The position numbers were made by a program, and so were the translations under genes. Of a DNA stretch of 64,000 nt, positions 52,832-61,991 are shown in pieces. Each line of letters opens with the position of its first letter. Positions within the stretch are counted from its first letter, which is position 1. This stretch comes from Bacteroidaceae bacterium (GTDB lineage Bacteria > Bacteroidota > Bacteroidia > Bacteroidales > Bacteroidaceae): the NCBI GenBank assembly GCA_017416735.1, contig JAFQBF010000020.1, positions 1 through 64,000 of the forward strand, given 5' to 3'. Under the pieces are notes generated by a model. The model did no database searches. It was not told the origin of the DNA and saw nothing but the letters and a program-made list of their open reading frames with translations.

Positions 52832-53515
52832 ATGATACTTAAATGGATTTTTGATAGAGTAGCAGCCTTGTGTGGGTTGTTGTTGATTTGGTGGGTGTTC
52901 CCATTGGTGGTAATTTTGATAAAGATAAAAATGCCGGGTGGTCCTGCGTTCTTTGTACAGAAGCGAGTGGGGAAAGATGGTAAGTTGTTCAACTGCCATA
53001 AGTTCCGCTCGATGACAGTAAAGCACTCGGGTTCCACGGTTTCGGTAGCTGGGGATAGCCGTATTACTCCGTTCGGTGCGAAGCTGCGTCATTACAAGAT
53101 TGATGAACTGCCGGGACTTTGGGATGTACTGATAGGTAATATGAGCTTTGTAGGACCTCGCCCGGATGTGCCGGGGTATGCGGACAAACTCACTGGAGCA
53201 GACCGGGATGTGCTGAAGCTTCGTCCGGGTATCACGGGGCCTGCTACACTGAAATATCGTGTGGAGGATGAGATGATTGCGGATTTTATCAGCGAAATTA
53301 AAAATGAAAAATTAAAAGTTATAAATGGTGTGGAGATTCCTCAAGGTCTCTCGGATCAAGAGTTGGCGGTGTGGTATAATGATACCATCATCTATCCGGA
53401 CAAGGTACGATTGAACTGTTATTATTACCGCAACTATAGCTTTATAAAGGATATACAGATGATATTTGCGACTGTGTTAGGTTGGAATATTGAATATGCT
53501 GGAGAAACGATTTAA
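52832..53515 (+). CDS. Initiating undecaprenyl-phosphate sugar phosphotransferase
   Basis: A 227-residue bacterial sugar transferase of the PglC/WcaJ C-terminal type, with a single N-terminal re-entrant hydrophobic helix (LCGLLLIWWVFPLVVILIKIK). Core motifs are FFVQKRVGKDGKLFNCHKFRSM, KIDELPGLWDVLIGNMSFVGPRPDVPGY and LRPGITGPATL. It starts glycan assembly on undecaprenyl phosphate. Residues about 155-167 (EIKNEKLKVINGV) are encoded by an AATTAAAAATG-type spacer repeat and may be a recent insertion. Confidence 0.94.
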   Translation: MILKWIFDRVAALCGLLLIWWVFPLVVILIKIKMPGGPAFFVQKRVGKDGKLFNCHKFRSMTVKHSGSTVSVAGDSRITPFGAKLRHYKIDELPGLWDVLIGNMSFVGPRPDVPGYADKLTGADRDVLKLRPGITGPATLKYRVEDEMIADFISEIKNEKLKVINGVEIPQGLSDQELAVWYNDTIIYPDKVRLNCYYYRNYSFIKDIQMIFATVLGWNIEYAGETI

Positions 53516-53527
53516 TCATATAGAATC

Positions 53528-54832
53528 ATGTCAGAAGAAAGAAAACCTATCTACCTCTGTCTGGCGCATATGTCGGAAGAGGGAATCGAACAGAAATATG
53601 TGAAAGAGGCGTTTGATACCAATTGGGTAGTGCCCATGGGACCGAATGTGAATGGGTTTGAGAAGGACCTTGAGCGCTTTGTAAATGATAGAGGAGAAAT
53701 GATAAATGATAGAGAGACTACTGATAATGTGGTAGTTTGTCTTTCGGCTGGTACGGCGGCAGTACATTTAGCATTGATAGGCTGTGGGGTACAGGCTGGA
53801 GATGAAGTGTTGGTTCAGTCGTTTACGTTCTGTGCTTCATCTCACCCGATTACCTATCTGGGAGCAAAGCCGGTGTTTGTAGGTAGTGAACGGGAAACTT
53901 GGAACATGGATCCTGTGCTGCTTGAAAAGGCGATTATTGACCGTAAGGCGCAGACGGGGAAGTACCCGAAAGCGATTATTCCGGTGGCACTGTATGGTAT
54001 GCCATACCGCATTGATGAAATTATGGCCATTGCGGATAAGTATGGCATTCCGGTCATAGAGGATGCCGCCGAAGGGATGGGCTCGCGTTTTGATGGACAG
54101 GTATTAGGTACGTTCGGTAAATATGGTGTGCTCTCGTTCAATGGAAACAAGATGATTACGACATCGGGCGGTGGGGCGTTGATTTGCCAAAACAAAGAGG
54201 ATGCAAACGAGGTGATGTGGTATGCTACCCAGGCACGTGATGCATATCCATACTATGAACATACAGCCATTGGTTATAATTATCGCATGAGTAATGTGTG
54301 TGCGGGTATCGGCCGTGGTCAGATGACGGTACTGGATGAACACATCGCTCATCATAAGCATGTACAAGATTTGTATCGTGAGTTGCTGAAGAATGTAAAA
54401 GGGGTGACTCTGCATGAACAACCTGCCGATACTCGTTATGACTCGAACTTTTGGCTTTGTGCAGCTACGCTGGATCCTGAGGTGAAAGTGGTAGGTCAAG
54501 AAAATGCGTACAAGGAAGTGATTCAAAGTGCGGTGGGTGGTGCTGCCGGAGTCATCAAGCAGGTGATATCGGCGACTACGGATTGTCAGCCCAACGAAAA
54601 CGTTGAGGCGCTCCGTATGTTTATGTTGGAAAAGAAAGTGGAGTGTCGCCCGTTGTGGAAACCGATGCACAAGCAACCGGTGTATGCGAACGCGCCTGTC
54701 TATACGAATGGGGTGGAAGAAGAACTTTTCAAGGTGGGATTCTGCCTTCCCGCAGGTCCGTATGTGACGGACGAGGATGTACATTATATTGTAGAGTGCA
54801 TCCAAGAAGCCTTGAAGAGTTTTGAGTCTTGA
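53528..54832 (+). CDS. DegT/DnrJ/EryC1/StrS sugar aminotransferase
   Basis: A 434-residue PLP enzyme. VCLSAGTAAVHLALIGCGVQ, SFTFCASSHPITYLGAKPVFV, VIEDAAEGMG and GVLSFNGNKMITTSGGG with the PLP lysine (SFNGNK). It transfers an amino group onto a 4-keto sugar, most likely the product of the CapD-like dehydratase encoded next. Residues about 53-66 (NDRGEMINDRETTDN) are encoded by AAATGATAGAGG-type repeats and interrupt the usual start of the conserved domain, suggesting an in-frame repeat insertion. Confidence 0.93.
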   Translation: MSEERKPIYLCLAHMSEEGIEQKYVKEAFDTNWVVPMGPNVNGFEKDLERFVNDRGEMINDRETTDNVVVCLSAGTAAVHLALIGCGVQAGDEVLVQSFTFCASSHPITYLGAKPVFVGSERETWNMDPVLLEKAIIDRKAQTGKYPKAIIPVALYGMPYRIDEIMAIADKYGIPVIEDAAEGMGSRFDGQVLGTFGKYGVLSFNGNKMITTSGGGALICQNKEDANEVMWYATQARDAYPYYEHTAIGYNYRMSNVCAGIGRGQMTVLDEHIAHHKHVQDLYRELLKNVKGVTLHEQPADTRYDSNFWLCAATLDPEVKVVGQENAYKEVIQSAVGGAAGVIKQVISATTDCQPNENVEALRMFMLEKKVECRPLWKPMHKQPVYANAPVYTNGVEEELFKVGFCLPAGPYVTDEDVHYIVECIQEALKSFES

Positions 54833-54869
54833 GTTCTGAGTTTGGGTTCTTATATATTAACGTCTTATT

Positions 54870-56759
54870 ATGGTAAATAGATTGGCTCGATGGTATTTTT
54901 CCAAGCGAGCGCTTCCTTATTGGGGAGTGGTTACCCTGGATAGTCTGATAGTGAGTGTAGCTGTCATATTGGTGGCAGCACTTAGCGATGGAACGGTGAA
55001 CACCATCCTTCATTGGAAGAATGTGGGAATAACCATACTGTGGGTCTTGTTGTGTTACATCGTTGGATTCCGGTTGCTGCATACATACGCAGGAGTTATA
55101 CGATACTCATCCTTTGTGGATTTGCAACGAGTAGCCTTTGCGAATGCCATCGGTCTGCTTTTGTCGTTAGTGCTCCGTACACAGATAGCCGATGTCGTTT
55201 TGGGATACATCGATTTGTGGGTGGTGTTTGTGATTGCTACCTTGGGGATGTGGATGCTGCGTGTTGTGGTGAAGTACCTTTACGAAACGGGTTTTACCTC
55301 GGGACGTGCAAAGCGAGTATTCATATACGGGGTAAAGCAAGGGGGCATCAGCTTAGCTAAAAGTATCCGAAACGAGGAGCGGGGCAAGTATATCCTGACG
55401 GGGTTCATTACGGATGACCCGAACTATGTGGGCAAGCGACTGATGGGATGCCGCGTGGTGAAAAACAACCTGTCCTTGGTGGATGAAATGAAGCTGAGAC
55501 AGGCCACGGTGCTGCTGGTATCGCCCCTGTACAGCGAGAAGTTCCGTAACGATACGGCATTGGTGGATAAGTTGATCGAAGAGCATATCCATATCCATAT
55601 GATGCCACCGACCATTGAATGGGACGGGAAGAGTGAACTGAAGTACGAGAGCTTGCGCGAGGTGGAGGTGGAAGACTTGTTGCCGCGCGAGAAGATTGAG
55701 GTGGATATGGAGAAGGTGGGCAACATGCTGACCGGAAAAGGAATCCTTATCACAGGAGCTGCGGGAAGCATCGGTAGTGAGATGGTGCGACAGATAGCGA
55801 TCTATCACCCCGAGGAACTGATACTGATAGACCAGGCGGAGACGCCGCTACATGATGTGCGCTTAGAAATGGCACGGAAATATCCGGAGGTGAAAGCGTA
55901 TACGATAGTGGCAAGCATCGGCAATGTTAGTCGTATGGAGGAGGTATTCAAGCAATATCGTCCGGACTATGTGTTCCATGCGGCGGCCTACAAGCATGTG
56001 CCGATGATGGAGGATAACCCGAGCGAGGCCATTCAGAACAACATCTACGGTACACGGGTGATGGCTGACTTAGCGGTGAAGTACGGCACGAAGAAGTTTG
56101 TGATGGTCTCTACCGACAAGGCGGTGAACCCGACGAACGTGATGGGATGCAGCAAGCGCATCTGTGAAATTTATGTGCAGAGCTTAGACAAGGCCATCAA
56201 GGACGGCAAGGTAGAGGGGGTGACGCAGTTTGTAACGACTCGTTTCGGCAATGTGTTGGGCAGCAACGGGTCGGTGATTCCGCTCTTCCGCGAACAAATC
56301 AAGAACGGAGGACCTATCACGGTAACACACCCGGACATCATCCGTTTCTTCATGTTGATACCGGAGGCTTGTAAGTTGGTGCTGGAAGCCGGGACGATGG
56401 GGGAAGGCGGCGAAATCTTTGTATTCGATATGGGAAAGCCGGTACGTATCGTGGATTTGGCGAAGCGTATGATCAAGCTGAGCGGTGCGAAGAACATGGA
56501 GATACGATATACGGGTTTGCGCGACGGTGAGAAACTGTATGAAGAGGTGCTGAACGATGCGGAAATCACGAAACCGACGTTCCACCCGAAAATAAAGATT
56601 GCTGCCGTGCGGGAGTATGATTACTTGCGAGTGAAGGAGGATGAGGACCGTCTGTACAAGGCGAGCTTTGCCTATCATGATATGGAGACGGTACGCATTA
56701 TGAAGGAAATCGTACCGGAGTTCAAGAGCCAGCACTCGAAGTATGAAATCCTTGATTAA
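54870..56759 (+). CDS. Nucleoside-diphosphate-sugar 4,6-dehydratase, CapD/PglF/WbpM type
   Basis: A 629-residue membrane enzyme. Four hydrophobic segments in residues 15-145, a CoA-binding-like domain at about 145-260, and an SDR domain at about 285-600 with ITGAAGSIGSEMVRQI and ATS-type VMVSTDKAVNPTNVMGCSK (the catalytic Met replaces Tyr as in this family) and GLRDGEKLYEEVL. It forms UDP-4-keto-6-deoxy-GlcNAc for the aminotransferase upstream. Normal length. Confidence 0.94.
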   Translation: MVNRLARWYFSKRALPYWGVVTLDSLIVSVAVILVAALSDGTVNTILHWKNVGITILWVLLCYIVGFRLLHTYAGVIRYSSFVDLQRVAFANAIGLLLSLVLRTQIADVVLGYIDLWVVFVIATLGMWMLRVVVKYLYETGFTSGRAKRVFIYGVKQGGISLAKSIRNEERGKYILTGFITDDPNYVGKRLMGCRVVKNNLSLVDEMKLRQATVLLVSPLYSEKFRNDTALVDKLIEEHIHIHMMPPTIEWDGKSELKYESLREVEVEDLLPREKIEVDMEKVGNMLTGKGILITGAAGSIGSEMVRQIAIYHPEELILIDQAETPLHDVRLEMARKYPEVKAYTIVASIGNVSRMEEVFKQYRPDYVFHAAAYKHVPMMEDNPSEAIQNNIYGTRVMADLAVKYGTKKFVMVSTDKAVNPTNVMGCSKRICEIYVQSLDKAIKDGKVEGVTQFVTTRFGNVLGSNGSVIPLFREQIKNGGPITVTHPDIIRFFMLIPEACKLVLEAGTMGEGGEIFVFDMGKPVRIVDLAKRMIKLSGAKNMEIRYTGLRDGEKLYEEVLNDAEITKPTFHPKIKIAAVREYDYLRVKEDEDRLYKASFAYHDMETVRIMKEIVPEFKSQHSKYEILD

Positions 56760-56790
56760 ATGATAGTTGATAGATGATAAATGATAGATT

Positions 56791-57222
56791 ATGATAATAG
56801 CAGTAGATTTTGACGGGACGATTGTGGAACATCGTTATCCGGCGATAGGGAAGGAGCGACCGTTTGCTACCGATACGCTGAAGAAACTGATTAAGGATGG
56901 ACACCGACTGATTCTGTGGACGGTGCGTGAAGGACGCTTGCTGGATGAAGCGGTGGCGTTCTGCCGGGAACGGGGCGTGGAGTTCTATGCCGTGAACCGG
57001 GACTATCCGGAAGAGGAGAAGGAGCATAACAAGCACTATTCACGCAAACTGAAGGCGGATGTGTGGATAGACGACCGGAACGTAGGGGGGCTACCGGATT
57101 GGGGGACCATCTACGAAATGATTACGCACCGGTTGACGTACGAGGATGTTTATCGGGATGCGGGATATGAAGAGGATGCGCTTCCGAAGAAGGGATTCTT
57201 GCAAAAGTTGTTTAGAAAATAA
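56791..57222 (+). CDS. HAD-superfamily hydrolase
   Basis: A 143-residue small HAD phosphatase: MIIAVDFDGTIVEHRYPAIG (D7, D9), LILWTVREGRLLDEAVAF and the acidic motif DVWIDDRNVGGLPDWG. It is about 65% identical by eye to the N-terminal half of the fused gene at 14646-15812. It probably dephosphorylates a sugar phosphate or nucleotide in the polysaccharide pathway; substrate unknown. 17-nt gap to wza. A GATAGATGATAAATGATAG-type spacer lies upstream. Confidence 0.88.
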   Translation: MIIAVDFDGTIVEHRYPAIGKERPFATDTLKKLIKDGHRLILWTVREGRLLDEAVAFCRERGVEFYAVNRDYPEEEKEHNKHYSRKLKADVWIDDRNVGGLPDWGTIYEMITHRLTYEDVYRDAGYEEDALPKKGFLQKLFRK

Positions 57223-57239
57223 TAAAAAATAAAAGAAAT

Positions 57240-58034
57240 ATGAAAATCAAATCAATCTTACTGATGGCAGTGTGTGCCGTGGTGATGGCCAGCTGTACAT
57301 CGTACAAGAATGTGCCGTACTTGCAGAATGCAGAGGAGATTATGGCGGCACAGGCAGAATTGCCCCTGTATGATGCGAAAATCATGCCGAAGGACTTGCT
57401 GACGGTGACGGTGAATACCACCGATCCGGAAGCAGCAGCACCGTTCAATATGACGGTACAGACAGCGCAGAACTTGGCTACTTCACGAACTTCGTACTCA
57501 CAGCCGGTGTTGCAACAGTATTTGGTGAACAACGAGGGTAGCATCGATTTCCCGGTATTAGGTACCCTGAAAGTGGGTGGACTGACCAAAAATGAAGCGG
57601 AAGACATGATTCGCGAAAAGCTGAAGCCGTACTTGAAGGAGGTGCCCATTGTAACGGTACGTATGTCGAACTACAAAATCTCCGTATTAGGGGAAGTGGC
57701 ACGTCCGGGTACCTTTACCGTGAGCAACGAAAAGGTGAATGTGCTGGAAGCACTCGCTATGGCGGGAGACTTGACCATCTGGGGGATGCGTGACAATGTG
57801 AAGTTAGTGCGTGAGGATGCTGCCGGAAAGCGGGAAATCATTGAATTGGACTTGACCAATGCGGAAATCATTACCAGTCCGTATTACTATCTGCAGCAGA
57901 ACGATATCTTGTATATCAGTCCGAACAAGACGAAGGCGAAAAATTCGGATATTGGTTCGAGTACCTCGTTGTGGTTCAGTGCCACTTCCATCTTAGTGTC
58001 GGTGGCGAGCTTGTTATACAACATTCTTAAGTAA
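57240..58034 (+). CDS. wza: Wza-type polysaccharide export lipoprotein
   Basis: A 264-residue OPX protein: lipoprotein signal MKIKSILLMAVCAVVMASC (Cys19), poly_export domain (MPKDLLTVTVNTTDPEAA), SLBB domain (NYKISVLGEVARPGTFTV) and a C-terminal hydrophobic helix (ATSILVSVASLLYNILK). It forms the outer-membrane export channel with the Wzc kinase encoded 18 nt downstream. Highly similar to the C-terminal part of the fused cluster 1 protein. Confidence 0.94.
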   Translation: MKIKSILLMAVCAVVMASCTSYKNVPYLQNAEEIMAAQAELPLYDAKIMPKDLLTVTVNTTDPEAAAPFNMTVQTAQNLATSRTSYSQPVLQQYLVNNEGSIDFPVLGTLKVGGLTKNEAEDMIREKLKPYLKEVPIVTVRMSNYKISVLGEVARPGTFTVSNEKVNVLEALAMAGDLTIWGMRDNVKLVREDAAGKREIIELDLTNAEIITSPYYYLQQNDILYISPNKTKAKNSDIGSSTSLWFSATSILVSVASLLYNILK

Positions 58035-58052
58035 TCATCAAAAATCTACTAT

Positions 58053-60470
58053 ATGAACGAACAGAAAAGACCGAACCCGATGATGCAACAGGAAGAGGAC
58101 CCTATCAACCTGTATGCCATCTTCTTTAAATACTTAGTGTATTGGCCGTGGTTTGTGGTGAGTGTATTGGTATGTGTGGTGGGTACTTTTGTGTATCTGC
58201 GCTATCAGGCACCGGTGTATAATGTGAAATCGGCCGTACTCATCAAGGAACAGAACGGAAAGAACAACAATGCCGGGGGGGCGTTTGCTGCCATGCAGGA
58301 AATGGGTATGATGAGCATGACCAGCAAGTTTGACAACGAGGTGCAAATCCTGAAGTCGAAGACCTTAGTAAAGAAGGTCATCATGAACCAGGGACTGTAT
58401 ATCAACCATAGCGAGAAGCGTACCTTCGGTTACAACCTACCGCTGTATCAGAACGAGCCGGTGAAGGTGTATATGACACCGGAGGAGGCGGACAAGCTGC
58501 AAGGCGGTGTGAAGGTGGAGATGGACTATCGTGCCAACGGAAGCCTGGACATGGAGATGACTTACTGGCTGAACGGGGAGGAGAAGAGCCTGGAACACCG
58601 CTTTGACCAACTGCCGGCTGCCCTGCCTACGGAAGTGGGGGTACTGACCTTTACCCCCGATACGGTGCAGGCACCGAAAGGGGATGTGCAGTTGGTGGCC
58701 AGCATCAGCAGCCCGACCAGCAGTGCAGCTAACTATTGTGCCAATATGACGGTGGCACCGGTATCGAAGACCACGACCATTGCACAGATTGACGTGAAGA
58801 ACACCGTGAAGCAACGGAGCGTGGATTTCATCTACGGACTGGTGGAGGAATATAACGAGGATGCAAACAACGAGAAGAATGAGGTGGCGCAAAAGACGGC
58901 GGATTTCATTGACGAACGCATCGCCATCATCAACAAAGAGTTGGGGGGCACGGAAGATGAGTTGGCTGACTTCAAGCAGCGCTCGCGTCTGACCGACCTG
59001 ACCAGCGATGCACAGCTGGCCTTGCAGGAAACTTCGCGTTACGAAAAGGAATTGGCGGAGAATGCTACCCAAATCAACCTGGTGCAGTACTTGCAGAACT
59101 ATATCCAGAATCCGGCTAACAAAGACGAGGTGATTCCGGCCAATGTGGGACTTCAGGACCAGAACTTAGCAACGGTTATCAACCAGTATAATACGATGGT
59201 GGTGGAACGCAAACGTCTGTTGCGTACTTCGTCGGAAAGCAATCCTGCGGTGATTAAGCTGAATACGGGTATCGAGGTGATGCGGGCTACCGTACAGACC
59301 ACGGTGAACAGTGTGATGAACGGACTACAGATAGCGGAACGCAACCTGAAGAACGAGGCTCGCAAGCATGAAGGACGCATCAGCAATGCACCGACCTATG
59401 AAAAGGAATTCGTGGGCATCCAGCGTCAGCAGGAAATCAAGGCGAGCCTGTACATCATGCTGTTGCAGAAGCGCGAAGAGAATGCGATTACCCTGGCCGC
59501 AACAGCTAGCAACGGACGCATCATCGAGACTCCATTGGCTGACAAGGCTCCGGTAGCTCCGCGAAAGATGATTTTTATGTTGGCAGCATTGGTGATGGGA
59601 TTGGCCATTCCGGTAGGGTTGATTTACTTGATTGACCTTTTGAAGTACCAGATAGAGAACCGGGATGATGTGGAACGTATCACAACGGTGCCTATCCTGG
59701 CCGAGCTTCCGAAGGGAACGACGCAGAAGGGAAAGAAGGGGGCCATCATTGTACGCGAGAACAAGAATGACATTATGGAAGAGACTTTCCGTGGGCTACG
59801 TACCAACTTGCTGTTTATGCTGGAAAAGGACGAGAAGGTGATTCTGTTCAGTTCCTCACAACCAAGCGAAGGAAAGTCTTTTGTGGCCGGTAACTTGGCT
59901 GCCAGTATGGCATTCCTTGGCAAGAAGGTGGTAGTGGTAGGGATGGACATCCGCAAGCCGGGATTGAACAAAATCTTCAATTTGAGTACCCGTGCCGAAG
60001 GTATCACCAGCTATCTGAGCCATCCGGAAGAAGTGGATTTGTTCTCGTTGATTCAGCCGTCGGACATCAGCCCGAACTTAGATATCTTGCCTGGCGGTAC
60101 AGTGCCACCGAATCCGACCGAGTTGGTAGCCCGTCCGGTTCTGGACAAGGCCATCGAACTCTTGAAGGAACGTTATGACCTGGTGATTTTAGATACCGCA
60201 CCGATTGCGATGGTGACGGATACGTCCATCATCAGCCGTGTGGCGGATATGTGTGTGTATGTATGTCGCGCGGACTATACACCGAAGGCTGCGTACCAGT
60301 TCATCAATGTACTGCAGAAGCAGCAGACGTTCAAGAAGCTGGCCACCGTAATCAATGCGATTGACATGAGCAAGCGTAAAAATAGCTATGGTCAGAAATA
60401 TGGCTATGGATATGGATACGGTTATGGGTACGGTTACGGGTTCGAGGCGACGAACAAGAGTAATAAGTAA
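58053..60470 (+). CDS. wzc: Wzc-type co-polymerase / BY tyrosine kinase with Tyr-Gly tail
   Basis: An 805-residue protein with the same layout as the gene at 12269: first membrane segment about residues 28-48, periplasmic Wzz and coiled-coil region, second membrane segment about 510-528, kinase with Walker A SSSQPSEGKS, A' VGMDIRKPG and B LVILDTAPIAM. The tail holds repeating Y-G dipeptides (YGYGYGYGYGYGF), a phosphotyrosine cluster encoded by a hexanucleotide-like repeat. It regulates chain length and export of the cluster 2 polysaccharide. Confidence 0.95.
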   Translation: MNEQKRPNPMMQQEEDPINLYAIFFKYLVYWPWFVVSVLVCVVGTFVYLRYQAPVYNVKSAVLIKEQNGKNNNAGGAFAAMQEMGMMSMTSKFDNEVQILKSKTLVKKVIMNQGLYINHSEKRTFGYNLPLYQNEPVKVYMTPEEADKLQGGVKVEMDYRANGSLDMEMTYWLNGEEKSLEHRFDQLPAALPTEVGVLTFTPDTVQAPKGDVQLVASISSPTSSAANYCANMTVAPVSKTTTIAQIDVKNTVKQRSVDFIYGLVEEYNEDANNEKNEVAQKTADFIDERIAIINKELGGTEDELADFKQRSRLTDLTSDAQLALQETSRYEKELAENATQINLVQYLQNYIQNPANKDEVIPANVGLQDQNLATVINQYNTMVVERKRLLRTSSESNPAVIKLNTGIEVMRATVQTTVNSVMNGLQIAERNLKNEARKHEGRISNAPTYEKEFVGIQRQQEIKASLYIMLLQKREENAITLAATASNGRIIETPLADKAPVAPRKMIFMLAALVMGLAIPVGLIYLIDLLKYQIENRDDVERITTVPILAELPKGTTQKGKKGAIIVRENKNDIMEETFRGLRTNLLFMLEKDEKVILFSSSQPSEGKSFVAGNLAASMAFLGKKVVVVGMDIRKPGLNKIFNLSTRAEGITSYLSHPEEVDLFSLIQPSDISPNLDILPGGTVPPNPTELVARPVLDKAIELLKERYDLVILDTAPIAMVTDTSIISRVADMCVYVCRADYTPKAAYQFINVLQKQQTFKKLATVINAIDMSKRKNSYGQKYGYGYGYGYGYGYGFEATNKSNK
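60399..60440 (+). repeat. Tyr-Gly codon repeat (TAYGGN)7
   Basis: Seven tandem TAT/TAC-GGN units encode the kinase tail. Synonymous variation at the third positions shows it is partly diverged but still repeat-like. Confidence 0.75.
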
Positions 60471-60473
60471 ATG

Positions 60474-60501
60474 AAAGAGGCTCCTAAAAAGGAGCCTCTT
60501 T
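60474..60501. terminator. Bidirectional terminator between wzc and pseudouridine synthase
   Basis: A perfect 12-bp stem AAAGAGGCTCCT/AGGAGCCTCTTT with an A4 loop. It overlaps the last codons of the minus-strand gene ending at 60484. Confidence 0.9.
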
Positions 60502-61920
60502 TGTTATGTGCATCCGTTGGCTGGTGACAGGATGACGGAACTCCAATGCCTCGGCGTGAAGGTAGAGGCGGTCGGAGGGACGGCCATAGAGAGGATCGCC
60601 CACGATGGGGCAGTCCAAGCCGTCGGGATGGGCAGCGTGGACACGGAGCTGGTGGGTACGGCCTGTCTCGGGGTAGAAGGCGATGCGGAAAACCTCGTGT
60701 ACCCCAACGTGGTTGTTATCGAGATTCTTCGCTTCACTTCGTTCCGCTCTGAATGACATGGCGGGAGGAAGGAGTTCATAACGTGTAACAGCCGGCTTTC
60801 CGTATTCGAAGCAGACCATTTGCAGGGGGCGATTATCGAAGTCGGGACGGAGGGGGAGGCGGATAAATCCTTTCGGTTTCTTTCCGTGAGGGATGCCGTC
60901 GAGCAGGGCGACGTAACGTTTCTTCACGCTGCGTCCTTCGAACTGCTTTTGGAGCAGGGTGTGGATGTCCTTGTCCTTGGCGGCAAGCAGCAAGCCGGAG
61001 GTGTCCATATCCAAGCGATGGACAAGCAAAGGCCCGGTGGCATCGGGATAACGTTCCTGCAGGATGCTGAGTACGGAGGCTTGTCCGGTCTTGCCGGGTA
61101 CGGAAAGCATTCCGGCGGGCTTGTTCACCACCAGCAGGTATTCGTCTTCGTAAACGGTTTCTAACAGCGTGGCATCGGTGACGGAGGTGAGCAGCGGGTT
61201 GGGCTCTACATCCAGTCCTTGCAGCATAAAGCCTAAGATAGGCTCGCACTTGTGGCGGCACGAAGGGTAATAATGTCCGTGACGGCGGATTTCACCCTTC
61301 GGCGAATTTCCCCACCAGAATTCGGCCATCGCCAAAGGCTGGAATCCGTGCAGGTAGGCATATTGGAGCAGCTTGGGAGCAGCGCATTCGCCGGTTCCTG
61401 CCGGTGGATTGCGATGGGCAGTCCGCTTGAAGATGCTGAGGATGTCTTCTTCCTCGCCCAAGGCATTGCGCAGGCGGAACTGACGGAATATCCATTCCTG
61501 GAGGGCGATGGAACGGTTTTTTCGCTCTTCTTTGTATTTAACAGCGTTCTCTTGGGAACATCCCAAGAGAACGCTGTTAAGTTCCGAAATTCGAGCTTCC
61601 TCTTGCTTGAAATAGCCTTCAGGATTCAATAAATCGTAAACGGGAGGGACGAAGTAGGAGTGGTGGTTGCTGCCTGCCAAGTTGCCCGAAAAGGCAGCGA
61701 GGAAGCCTGTCTCTCCTTCGGGAGTGCGTACCAACAACACCCCGAACATCTTGCCTTGCTGAAGTTCGGAATGCCACCCGGTGCGTGTCTGCAAGTAGGC
61801 CTGTACCTCTTCCGCTGCCTTTACACAGAGCGGATGCGGAGTGTAATGGAACGGATAGGTGAACTGTTCGGGGAGGGAAATATGCTCAAACTTTGAAAAA
61901 GTGTGCAAAAACTGGTCCAT
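60484..61920 (-). CDS. RluA-family pseudouridine synthase with N-terminal extension
   Basis: A 478-residue protein. The RluA domain is C-terminal (about residues 245-478): VVNKPAGMLSVPGK, catalytic HRLDMDTSGLLLAAKD, VGDPLYG. The first ~240 residues are an additional domain typical of the Bacteroidales form. Two stretches look inserted: the peptide SFRAERSEAKNL is encoded by half of dispersed repeat A (60721-60758), and LNSVLLGCSQENAVK is encoded by a 20-bp perfect palindrome (61538-61580). It modifies rRNA or tRNA uridines; the target is unknown. Confidence 0.9.
   Translation of the reverse strand: MDQFLHTFSKFEHISLPEQFTYPFHYTPHPLCVKAAEEVQAYLQTRTGWHSELQQGKMFGVLLVRTPEGETGFLAAFSGNLAGSNHHSYFVPPVYDLLNPEGYFKQEEARISELNSVLLGCSQENAVKYKEERKNRSIALQEWIFRQFRLRNALGEEEDILSIFKRTAHRNPPAGTGECAAPKLLQYAYLHGFQPLAMAEFWWGNSPKGEIRRHGHYYPSCRHKCEPILGFMLQGLDVEPNPLLTSVTDATLLETVYEDEYLLVVNKPAGMLSVPGKTGQASVLSILQERYPDATGPLLVHRLDMDTSGLLLAAKDKDIHTLLQKQFEGRSVKKRYVALLDGIPHGKKPKGFIRLPLRPDFDNRPLQMVCFEYGKPAVTRYELLPPAMSFRAERSEAKNLDNNHVGVHEVFRIAFYPETGRTHQLRVHAAHPDGLDCPIVGDPLYGRPSDRLYLHAEALEFRHPVTSQRMHITKEAPF
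60721..60758. repeat. Half copy of repeat A inside CDS
   Basis: Same sequence family as 30501-30603 (GAGATTCTTCGCTTC ... GCTCTGAATGACA). In frame, it adds about 12 residues to the pseudouridine synthase. Confidence 0.8.
61538..61580. repeat. Perfect 20-bp inverted repeat inside CDS
   Basis: TTAACAGCGTTCTCTTGGGA and its exact complement with a 3-nt loop, within the N-terminal domain of the pseudouridine synthase gene. It preserves the frame. Confidence 0.88.
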
Positions 61921-61991
61921 AAATCAAAATTAATGAGTACTTTTGTCTTCGATTAACAAAAACGCAACAAATTTATAAAAAGAAATTGAAT

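Noticed and set aside
61925..61932. TAATTTTG box on the minus strand before the pseudouridine synthase
   Set aside because: It lies only 4 nt before the ATG, so the transcript would start inside the gene.
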